Shown here: in pieces, positions 1 through 6,362 of the stretch
How the letters are laid out: every line of letters starts with the position of its first letter
Position numbering within the stretch: the stretch's first letter is position 1
Assembly: GCA_938003575.1 (NCBI GenBank)
Contig: CALKYG010000319.1
Location: 1-17,028 of the forward strand
Direction of reading: 5' to 3'
Length of the DNA: 17,028 nt
From: an uncultured Alphaproteobacteria bacterium
GTDB lineage: Bacteria; Pseudomonadota; Alphaproteobacteria; Caulobacterales; Parvularculaceae
Notes under the pieces: generated by a model
Database searches by the model: none
Told to the model about the DNA's origin: nothing
The model's input: only the letters and a program-made list of their open reading frames with translations
Translations under genes and position numbers: made by a program

Positions 1-905
1 AATTCAGGCGTCGCTTCCGACATGTCTTCCCGCGTCGTCAGCGTAATGATATTCCGCCCCTTTGGGGTCAAATGCTCCTCGCCGGCCTTGCGTATCAGGA
101 CGCCGCAGCAGCCGACGCTGACCGCAAGATGGACCTCTTCCGCGGCGTCGCTGACGAAAAACGCCGCGGACTGCGCAAGCGCGACAAGCTGCAGGTGGTC
201 GGCCTTGCCCGTAATGTCGACAAGCTCAGGCGCGGCATGGGCGACTTCGTCCGCAAAGGAATGTAACTCCTTCGGACCAATCATAACCGGCATCACGCCG
301 CGTCTCGCCATCATCCGGGCGAATTCAGCGTAGCGCGCGGCCGGCCACCGGCGGGTCTCATCAATGCCGGGCATGAGAAGGCCGTACACCCCCGAAACGC
401 CGAACCATGACGGTTGCATGTTGGCGGAATCCTTACGCGACGCGAGCGCCCAGCTGAAATTCGGCAGGCGCTCCGGCGCGCTAAGTCCTACGGCGGCGGA
501 GAACCGCGATGTGTCGGGGAGACCCTCTTCGGGGGCGCCCCGCTTGCGCGCAGAGCGGGAAGCCGGCGCCACGGACCGCCATTTCGGCCGGAACAAACCG
601 AGCGCGGAATAAAGCCTCTTCGCGTCTTCATTCGCCGCCAGGTCGTAAATGTAGGCGAAATGCGACGCTTTCACTTGTTTGACGAACGCCTTCTTCGCCT
701 CCGGATCGCGAAAATCGGGCATCGCGGCAACCTGATCGAAATAGGGTGAGGCTCGCGCGACGCGCTGGAGATGATTTTGCGTAAGAAGGGAAATGCGCGC
801 ACCGGGATGCGCGGCGCGGATCGCCTCATATAAAGGCTCGGCGGCGACAAAAGCCGCAAGACCATCGGTCTTGATAACCAGGATGTTCTGACCGCGGCCA
901 GTCAT
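1..905 (-). CDS. Glycosyltransferase family 9 (heptosyltransferase-like), 3' end outside window
   Basis: Read on the minus strand from the ATG at 905, an open frame of at least 301 codons runs off the left edge. It matches GT9, the ADP-heptose:LPS heptosyltransferase family. The N-terminal Rossmann start NILVIKTDG (residues 7-15) is followed by EAIRAAHPGARISLLT (27-42). The second half has RRWPAARYAEFARMMARRG (185-203), an MIG strand end (208-210) and DITGKADHLQLVALAQSA (230-247), followed by a VSDAAEEVHLAVSVG stretch (251-265) and a TPKG turn (280-283). The family usually has a Gly-Asp at residues 17-18 and an N-D-T-G-P run at 253-257; here these read Ala-Ala and D-A-A-E-E, so the active site looks degenerate. 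Its ATG overlaps the stop of the upstream GT4 gene (ATGA, 902-905), so the pair is probably co-translated for one surface-glycan pathway. Fold assignment is firm; catalytic activity is doubtful. Confidence 0.8.
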   Translation of the reverse strand, partial: MTGRGQNILVIKTDGLAAFVAAEPLYEAIRAAHPGARISLLTQNHLQRVARASPYFDQVAAMPDFRDPEAKKAFVKQVKASHFAYIYDLAANEDAKRLYSALGLFRPKWRSVAPASRSARKRGAPEEGLPDTSRFSAAVGLSAPERLPNFSWALASRKDSANMQPSWFGVSGVYGLLMPGIDETRRWPAARYAEFARMMARRGVMPVMIGPKELHSFADEVAHAAPELVDITGKADHLQLVALAQSAAFFVSDAAEEVHLAVSVGCCGVLIRKAGEEHLTPKGRNIITLTTREDMSEATPE

Positions 906-2083
906 TGAACCCCGCTCGTCCCCGAAAGCAGGTCCTGATATCCCTCAATCGTCGCCCGCGTCATCGCGTCCGTCGAAAAACGGCGAGCGACCCATTGCCG
1001 CGCGCGCGCGCCCATAGCGCGGCGCCCGCTGTCCCCCAGAGCTGAAGCGGATAAAATCGCCGACGCCAGCGACTCGACCGATCCGGGTTGTGCAAGGAAG
1101 CCGGTTTCTCGATCGATTACAGTTTCCCGCGCGCCGCCGTGATCAGCGGCGATGACGACCCGTTCCATGGCTCCGGCTTCGACCGCGATTCGGCCGAAAG
1201 CCTCCGGCCTCGTCGCCGGCGACAGAATGATGTCGGCCAGCAAATAGGCCGCCGGCATGTCATCGCAATGTCCGACCCAACGAACCATTTCCTGAAGCCC
1301 CAACTCGCCAACCCTACGCATGAGGTCCCGGGCGAAATTCCCCCGCCCTTCTTCATCCCCCGCAAAAATTAACTGGAAAGGAGGAGAAACGCCAGACGCG
1401 GCGGTGGTCCCTTTTACCAGGCCGGCGACCGCATCGATCGCAAGCCTATGCCCTTTCCAGTCGGTCAGCCTGCCCGGCAACAGGAGGATGAGCCCGCCCG
1501 GAGGACCCGACAGGCCCCAGCAGTTCCTCAAGCGGGAAATCCGGCTTTCCGAAATCCCTAAAGGGTTGAATTCCCCCAGATCCGCGCCGCGAGGAATAAC
1601 TCTCATATTCTTCACATTTGGATAGGAGGATCGGATCGCCGCCGCGGTAAACTCGGAATTTGCGATCACAAGGTCGCCCCGCGCCATCGACGAATTGTAG
1701 ATCTTCTTGAGAGGGGACTGGGCGCGGTAAGCGCCATGATATGTGGTGACCAGGGGGACACGGCTCGCCCGGGCCGCGAACAACGCGCTCCAGGCCGGGG
1801 CCCGGCTTCGTGCGTGGACGATGTCCACCCGCTCCCTCTTGATGAGATCGATCAATCTTCCGCGATTGGCCATGATCGAAACCGGATTTTTCGAATGAGC
1901 GGGCATTTCGAAAAAGCCGCCGCCGGCTTTCTTGATCTCGTCAACAAGCCTTCCGCCCGAACTCGCAACAAGCGCCCTGCCGCCGGCCCCAATAATTGCG
2001 CGGGCGATCTCAACCGTCGTGCGCTCAGCGCCGCCTTCATCCAAAGCAGGCACGACCTGCAAGACTGTCTTTTCGAGCCGCAT
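902..2083 (-). CDS. Glycosyltransferase family 4 (GT-B fold)
   Basis: A 393-residue GT4 retaining glycosyltransferase that would transfer a sugar from a nucleotide-sugar donor at the cytoplasmic face of the inner membrane. The start at 2083 gives MRLEKTVLQVVPALDEGGAE, the typical N-terminal strand followed by the GGAERT acceptor-side loop (17-22). The C-terminal donor domain begins near LLPGRLTDWKG (201-211), continues with the strand QLIFAGDEEG (237-246) and VRWVGHCDDMPAAYLLADI (267-285), and contains the diagnostic E-x7-E pair E294 and E302 in PEAFGRIAVEAGA. The longer in-frame extension to 2176 was rejected because it runs into the divergent hydrolase gene and has no family similarity. The stop overlaps the GT9 start by four bases. 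The acceptor and sugar cannot be read from sequence; lipopolysaccharide core or exopolysaccharide synthesis is the likely pathway. Confidence 0.9.
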   Translation of the reverse strand: MRLEKTVLQVVPALDEGGAERTTVEIARAIIGAGGRALVASSGGRLVDEIKKAGGGFFEMPAHSKNPVSIMANRGRLIDLIKRERVDIVHARSRAPAWSALFAARASRVPLVTTYHGAYRAQSPLKKIYNSSMARGDLVIANSEFTAAAIRSSYPNVKNMRVIPRGADLGEFNPLGISESRISRLRNCWGLSGPPGGLILLLPGRLTDWKGHRLAIDAVAGLVKGTTAASGVSPPFQLIFAGDEEGRGNFARDLMRRVGELGLQEMVRWVGHCDDMPAAYLLADIILSPATRPEAFGRIAVEAGAMERVVIAADHGGARETVIDRETGFLAQPGSVESLASAILSASALGDSGRRAMGARARQWVARRFSTDAMTRATIEGYQDLLSGTSGVQ

Positions 2084-2153
2084 GGATTCAACGGTGGCTT
2101 TCAATCCGCACCCAAGCCATCTTAAGCGAGAGGACGAAAAGAAGATCAAGCCG

Positions 2154-2906
2154 ATGGAAGAAGAATTTGGGCGCATCGACGGCCCGAACGGCCGGCTCGC
2201 CTACCGCAAGCTGGATGGTTCGGGACCCGCAGTCGTCTGGCTTGGCGGGTTCCGCTCAGACATGAAGGGAACAAAAGCTGAAGCGCTGGCGGCCTGGGCG
2301 GCGCAGAACCGGCGGGCGTTCCTTCGTTTCGATTATTCCGGGCACGGCGAATCCGACGGAGACTTCCGGTCGGGTACGATTTCGGCGTGGCTCGCGGATG
2401 CGCGGGCCGCAATTGAACGTCTGACCGCGGGGCCGTTGATCGTCGTCGGATCCTCCATGGGCGGGTGGATCGCGGCTCTCGCGATTCCGGTCTTGAAGAA
2501 TCGCATCGCCGGCGCGGTATTCATCGCGCCAGCGCCCGATTTCACGGAAGAGCTTGTCTGGAAAGCGCTGACGGACGGCGAACGCGCAGCGATCCTGCGA
2601 GATGGGGAATATGTTGAAAAGTCTCAGTATTCAAGCGAACCAAACATCATCACGCGCGCCTTGATCGAAGACGGCCGCAAGCATCTGATCCTCGGCGGCG
2701 CGATTGATGTCGAATGTCCTGTACGGATAATCCAGGGCATGGCTGACCCCGATGTGCCCTGGCGACATGCGTTGAAATTCGCGAACCTTCTAAGGTCGCA
2801 GAACGTCGAGCTGCTGCTGATAAAATCCGGCGATCATCGGCTTTCTAAACCCCATGAGATCGCCCGAATCCTGAACGCTGTCAGTTCCGTTCAACTCGGC
2901 TCTTGA
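2154..2906 (+). CDS. Alpha/beta hydrolase (serine esterase/thioesterase-like)
   Basis: A 250-residue single-domain alpha/beta hydrolase with no signal peptide, so probably cytoplasmic. The start at 2154 (MEEEFGRIDG) avoids overlap with the divergent GT4 gene 70 bp away; the frame is open further upstream but without family similarity. The order is canonical: oxyanion strand VVWLGGF (27-33), RFDYSGHGESDG (58-69), nucleophile elbow G-S-S-M-G with S101, acid loop IIQGMADPDVPW (192-203) with D198 the likely catalytic acid, and SGDHRLS (225-231) with H228. The GSSMGGW elbow and the overall pattern resemble the ABHD10-like group of carboxylesterases and thioesterases, but the substrate is unknown. 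Its last 16 bases overlap the convergent PilZ gene. Confidence 0.85.
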   Translation: MEEEFGRIDGPNGRLAYRKLDGSGPAVVWLGGFRSDMKGTKAEALAAWAAQNRRAFLRFDYSGHGESDGDFRSGTISAWLADARAAIERLTAGPLIVVGSSMGGWIAALAIPVLKNRIAGAVFIAPAPDFTEELVWKALTDGERAAILRDGEYVEKSQYSSEPNIITRALIEDGRKHLILGGAIDVECPVRIIQGMADPDVPWRHALKFANLLRSQNVELLLIKSGDHRLSKPHEIARILNAVSSVQLGS

Positions 2907-3220
2907 AGAAACATCGCGCCGGCGAGCGATGTCGCCCGCCAGATGATCGTCGCGCGGCGAGCGCATTTGCCAAGGTCAATCTTGACGAGAATTTCCTCAG
3001 GCAACGCGTTGGCGTTCTCGATCTTGATGAGGCAGCCGCTGTCGCTGACATTGCGCACGACGCAATCAAGGGCGGTCCCGTCCTCCAGGATTATTTCTCC
3101 GGCCTTGAATGTCGGCGCGCGGACCGACCGCCGCCTCTCCTCAAGGTTGACGAGATCGATCGGGTCCGTCTTTCTGCGCGCCTGCCTTTTGCCGACGCCT
3201 GTCTTATTCTGATCGCTCAT
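2891..3220 (-). CDS. PilZ-domain protein (c-di-GMP binding)
   Basis: A 109-residue protein made almost entirely of one PilZ domain, the cyclic di-GMP receptor fold. The two binding signatures are both present: the R-x3-R arm in EERRRSVR (R30 and R34) and the N-x-S-x-x-G box NVSDSG (N57, S59, G62). The first ~25 residues are basic and probably flexible (KRQARRK). The ATG at 3220 is preceded on the minus strand by a good GGGAGAG ribosome site around 3228-3234. It has no output domain, so it would act by binding a partner, for example in motility or polysaccharide synthesis; no partner is identifiable here. It converges with the hydrolase gene with a 16-bp 3' overlap. Confidence 0.88.
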   Translation of the reverse strand: MSDQNKTGVGKRQARRKTDPIDLVNLEERRRSVRAPTFKAGEIILEDGTALDCVVRNVSDSGCLIKIENANALPEEILVKIDLGKCARRATIIWRATSLAGAMFLQEPS

Positions 3221-3392
3221 ATCGCGTCTCTCCCGCGACGCTGCAAATGAAGAGCTTGCGCACGGGGGGTTGAAAATCGCGTTAACCGAGGCGCCGCACG
3301 GACCGCCGCGTCAGGCCTGCGCTTTGCCGCAATGCAATAGTCACGGACGCAGCAGATCAGCAATAATGGCGAGAAAACCGGATCCGCCCGGG

Positions 3393-3421
3393 TTGCGACA
3401 TATGTAACAATGCGCTACATA
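3393..3421 (+). promoter_or_regulatory. Candidate promoter of the repressor/protease operon
   Basis: TTGCGA at 3393-3398 and TACATA at 3416-3421 are separated by 17 bases and form a plausible but weak -35/-10 pair. The implied leader before the ATG at 3456 is short and carries GGAG at 3445-3448. Both elements are overlapped by the inverted repeat at 3396-3426, which is the expected geometry for repression by promoter occlusion. The hexamers are imperfect matches, so the assignment rests on spacing and position. Confidence 0.4.
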
Positions 3422-3426
3422 TGTCG
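3396..3426. promoter_or_regulatory. BlaI/MecI-type operator, perfect 11-bp inverted repeat
   Basis: CGACATATGTA (3396-3406) and TACATATGTCG (3416-3426) are exact reverse complements separated by 9 bases. Each arm also contains its own 8-bp palindrome ACATATGT, with centres 19 bp apart, close to two helical turns. BlaI/MecI-family repressors are known to bind dyads of the TACA-NN-TGTA type as dimers, so this looks like two adjacent dimer sites. It lies 30 bp upstream of the BlaI-like gene, consistent with autorepression. Confidence 0.8.
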
Positions 3427-3455
3427 CCAGCCCAAGCCAAATCCGGAGAAATGCA

Positions 3456-3839
3456 ATGGCCGTCGATCCGTCGCTGCAGCCGACCAAACCAGAGCTCGCC
3501 GTGCTGAAGCTTCTCTGGCGGCGAAAGTCGCTGTCGGCGCGCGAAATAACCGATGTGGTCGCTCCCGAGTTCGACTGGACCTATTCGACCATGCGAACGG
3601 TCATCGAACGAATGTGTGAAAAAGGCCTCCTCAAGAAAAAATCCTCGGACGGCGTAAATGTCTATTCCGCAGCAATCGGAAAAGTTGCGCTCCTTTCACG
3701 AATGATCCTCGACTTTTCCGACCGCGTTCTCGAACTGGACGCGACCCCGTCGGCCGTCATGTTCGCAGATTCAAGACTCCTGTCTGACGATGAAATTGAA
3801 GAGCTCGAAAAGATCCTCAAATCGGAGAATCGAAAATGA
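3456..3839 (+). CDS. BlaI/MecI/CopY-family transcriptional repressor
   Basis: A 127-residue repressor. Residues 8-70 form the winged helix: QPTKPELAVLKLLW (8-21), SAREITDVV (27-35), the recognition region around DWTYSTMRTVIERM (40-53), and the wing with LLKKKSSDGVNVYSA (58-72). The C-terminal half (about 73-127) is the helical dimerisation segment, which in BlaI and MecI carries the protease cleavage site; LLSDDEIEELEKIL (107-120) matches the usual family ending. A GGAG ribosome site lies at 3445-3448. The gene sits behind the operator at 3396-3426 and its stop overlaps the ATG of the M56 gene by four bases, so the two are almost certainly translated together. It should repress its own operon and perhaps the pump. 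The name BlaI is by family only; no beta-lactamase gene is present. Confidence 0.92.
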   Translation: MAVDPSLQPTKPELAVLKLLWRRKSLSAREITDVVAPEFDWTYSTMRTVIERMCEKGLLKKKSSDGVNVYSAAIGKVALLSRMILDFSDRVLELDATPSAVMFADSRLLSDDEIEELEKILKSENRK

Positions 3840-6205
3840 GCGGTTTCGTCGGATTCACGCAATATCAGGCGGAAGCGCTGTTGATCTGCCTTATTGCATC
3901 GCTCGTTTGGGCCGGGATTCTGCTCGTCGGCGCACGTGGAATCGAGAGCGCCGCATCGATAAGATCAGCCGAACGGCTCTGGGCGGCGGCTTTGCTGTTT
4001 GCAATTCTTCCCTCGCTTGCCGCACCGACGCTCGCGGCTTTCGGGATTTCGCTGCGCGAGACGCCGATGCCCGTTGAGCGATCGCTAGAGTGGTCGGCGG
4101 CGGCTCCCAGCATGCTTTTAACGGCTGCAAACAACGAAGAGCGGTCCTTGTCAATCTCAACGGAACAGGTGATCGGCGCCGCCGCGCTTATTTATGTTTA
4201 TGGCGTCTTTCTCAGTCTTTTTCTCTGGGCGGCGCGGCAGGGAGGACTGCGGTTCGCCGTCGCCAGAGCAGAATTTGTGAGAGACAGCCGGCTCCTCGGC
4301 CGAATTGAAGAGTGGGCGGCGCGCCTTAATGCGCGGATGCCGGCGGTCAAGCGATCGCGCCATGTTTCGAGCGTATGCATCACCGGCGTCATGCGGCACA
4401 CGATTCTCATACCTCAAGGCATCGAGACCCGCGTCTCCTCGGACGATCTCGTCTTGATGTGCGCGCACGAGCTGGCGCATGTGCGTCGCGGCGACACCCG
4501 ACTTTTCACCGCCACGCAGCTTGCCCGCGTTCTTTTCTGGTTCAATCCGCTTGTCGCGCGCATCGCGTCAAATGCTGAGCTGGCGGCGGAAAAGAGCGCC
4601 GATGCGCTGGTCCTTGGGGCCGGCGTCGATCGACGCGCATACGCTGCGTGTTTTGTCGAAGGCCTGAAGTTTGCAGCATACAAGTTGAACGCCCAACCGG
4701 CGCTGACGCCCTCATTCACGCCGTCGGACCGCAACGGCCGGCGCAAGCGTCTGAACTCGATTCTCTCGCCTGAACCGGAGAGGCGCACGCCGATCGGCAA
4801 ACGTCTCCTGCTTTCAGCCGCAGCTTCAACTGTTGCGCTGGTTTCGCTGGGCCAGGCTGCGCTGGCGGTCGACCCGGAGAGCGCCGCCGATCGCAGGATA
4901 TCTCTTCGTAATTTTCCGGTGACGGGAAGCATCACACAGGCGTTCGGGGAAAAATCGCGCGCAACGGAAAGCGCCGAAGATCCGCGCCACGATGGACTCG
5001 ATATAAAAGCGCCTAAGGGTGCGAAGATAATTGCTCCCGGCGACGGCGTCGTCACTGAGGCTACTGACTATTACAATGACCGGCCGTCATGGGGCAAAGT
5101 CGTGGTGGTGGATCATGGTCGCGGCCTAGTCACCCGCTATGCGCATCTTGACAGCTATTCGGTCAAAAAGGGCCAGACTATAAAAGCCGGAGACGTGATC
5201 GCTAAAGTCGGCGATTCCGGAACAGTCACGGGTCCTCATCTCCATTTTGAGACTTTACGCAATGGCGAAGCGATCGATCCTGTTCGGGTCGTCGCAGGAG
5301 CTGGCGCCGCGCCCGAAGCGCCAGCGCCGGCGACAGCAGCGGCGGCGATCGCTCCTGAAGCGGCGAATTCGGAAGCCCCGACGCCGCCAATAGCGCCGCG
5401 GCCCGTGATTCCTGAAACGCCGTCGCCGGCAGCGGCGCCGGCGCCCGTCGCGCCGGATGTCAGCGAATTTTCGTTCAAGAATGCGCCTTCGGCTCCTGCC
5501 CGTTCGAGCGTCGACGGCGACGCCTTCGACGGCAGCCTCCTGGCGACGGCGACGGCGGAATATCTGGAGAGGCGCTTGCTCGGGGCCGCCAACGGCGAAA
5601 TCGACGGATCCTATCAGGTCACCCTCAAGAACGGGGACGCAGTTTACCGGTTCTCCAGCGATGAGCCGATGTCGGCGGCGCAGCGGTCGGAGTTCCGCAA
5701 GGCCGTCGCCGATTTGCGCAAGCAGGCGGAAAGGTGGCGGAAGGAAGCGGCGCAGCAACGAGAGAAATGGCGCCTTGAGCAGAAAAAGTTTGGATTAGGG
5801 CCGGAAAGTAAAACAGACGGCGCCGCCACGCCGAAATTCGAGAGCTGGGGCCAGGACCTCGCAGACATTCGCGAGGAATTCGAAGCAAGCCGCCGCGAAC
5901 ATCTTTTGATTCAGCGCAACGCCCTGGAAAAAGCCCGGGCCGCTATCGCGGATGGCATGCGCCGTGAACTCGAAGACGCGTTTTCTGACCTTGACGCCGC
6001 AAAGCGGGACCTGGAAAGCGCTGACATCCCGCGAGAGGAGCTGGCGGCTGCGCTCGCGGAGATACGGGAGCAGCGTCGACAGCTTGAACGGAACATGGAA
6101 ATCAGCAAGCGCGCGCATGACGCGGCTAGGCGTCAATTCGATCTTCAAATTGAAGAAGTGAATAGAATGTTAAAGGACTTGGACGAGCGGCAACCCGCAC
6201 CCTAG
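3836..6205 (+). CDS. M56 membrane metalloprotease fused to periplasmic M23 peptidase and coiled coil
   Basis: A 789-residue membrane protein. Hydrophobic segments lie at about 13-33, 47-69, 112-132 and 322-345. Between the third and fourth is the BlaR1-like M56 zinc protease: HELAH (H211, E212, H215) with the E-x3-D pair E252 and D256. By BlaR1 topology this part is cytoplasmic and would cleave the partner repressor. After the last membrane segment, where BlaR1 has its penicillin-binding sensor, there is a complete M23 (LytM-type) domain at about 355-485 with H385-x3-D389, H437 and H468-x-H470. M23 enzymes cut peptidoglycan cross-links. An Ala/Pro-rich linker (about 488-541), a small region (545-612) and a charged, predicted coiled coil (about 613-785) complete the periplasmic part. 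It overlaps the repressor gene by four bases. The fusion is seen directly; its role as a cell-wall sensor is inference. Confidence 0.9.
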   Translation: MSGFVGFTQYQAEALLICLIASLVWAGILLVGARGIESAASIRSAERLWAAALLFAILPSLAAPTLAAFGISLRETPMPVERSLEWSAAAPSMLLTAANNEERSLSISTEQVIGAAALIYVYGVFLSLFLWAARQGGLRFAVARAEFVRDSRLLGRIEEWAARLNARMPAVKRSRHVSSVCITGVMRHTILIPQGIETRVSSDDLVLMCAHELAHVRRGDTRLFTATQLARVLFWFNPLVARIASNAELAAEKSADALVLGAGVDRRAYAACFVEGLKFAAYKLNAQPALTPSFTPSDRNGRRKRLNSILSPEPERRTPIGKRLLLSAAASTVALVSLGQAALAVDPESAADRRISLRNFPVTGSITQAFGEKSRATESAEDPRHDGLDIKAPKGAKIIAPGDGVVTEATDYYNDRPSWGKVVVVDHGRGLVTRYAHLDSYSVKKGQTIKAGDVIAKVGDSGTVTGPHLHFETLRNGEAIDPVRVVAGAGAAPEAPAPATAAAAIAPEAANSEAPTPPIAPRPVIPETPSPAAAPAPVAPDVSEFSFKNAPSAPARSSVDGDAFDGSLLATATAEYLERRLLGAANGEIDGSYQVTLKNGDAVYRFSSDEPMSAAQRSEFRKAVADLRKQAERWRKEAAQQREKWRLEQKKFGLGPESKTDGAATPKFESWGQDLADIREEFEASRREHLLIQRNALEKARAAIADGMRRELEDAFSDLDAAKRDLESADIPREELAAALAEIREQRRQLERNMEISKRAHDAARRQFDLQIEEVNRMLKDLDERQPAP

Positions 6206-6314
6206 CAGCCCGGTTCGTCACTCCTGATTTTCCGCTTGTCGCATCAGCAATGCCTTTGGTCGAAATGCGCCCAAGGGCCCCTTGCCTTGATCGTCTCTGA
6301 AGGAGTTTATGTGA

Positions 6315-6330
6315 CGCGACACTTGTCGCG
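6315..6330. promoter_or_regulatory. Candidate second BlaI-type operator upstream of the RND pump gene
   Basis: CGCGACA (6315-6321) and TGTCGCG (6324-6330) form a perfect 7-bp palindrome with a 2-base centre. Its core ACACTTGT has the same ACA-NN-TGT form as both arms of the operator at 3396-3426, and it shares the outer GACA/TGTC with them. It lies about 33 bp before the pump start in the 157-bp gap after the M56 gene. A weak promoter-like pair (TTGCCT at 6282, GTTTAT at 6305) would put it at the transcription start. One such palindrome per window is not far from chance, so position and shared core are the argument. It could instead bind a TetR-type regulator. Confidence 0.45.
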
Positions 6331-6362
6331 CTTCAAAAGCCGCATGTCGATTCAGGGAGCGA

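Noticed and set aside
22..749. Several plus-strand frames at the left edge
   Set aside because: They are shadows of the minus-strand GT9 gene, which runs off the window and whose protein has clear family motifs.
996..1014. Run of alternating C and G
   Set aside because: It is ordinary coding sequence for Ala/Arg codons in GT4; nothing suggests slippage or a frameshift.
1932..2153. N-terminal extension of the hydrolase frame
   Set aside because: It lies antisense to conserved GT4 sequence; homology to alpha/beta hydrolases begins after the ATG at 2154.
2084..2176. Upstream extension of the GT4 frame by 31 residues
   Set aside because: It has no family similarity and would overlap the start of the divergent hydrolase; MRLEKTVLQVVPAL at 2083 is the natural GT4 N-terminus.
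5305..5460. GC-rich repetitive stretch, possible tandem repeat
   Set aside because: It encodes the low-complexity Ala/Pro linker of the M56-M23 protein and has no regular repeat unit.
3836..6205. Classical BlaR1 beta-lactam sensor
   Set aside because: The outer part has no penicillin-binding S-x-x-K/KTG-type domain; it is an M23 peptidase with a coiled coil.
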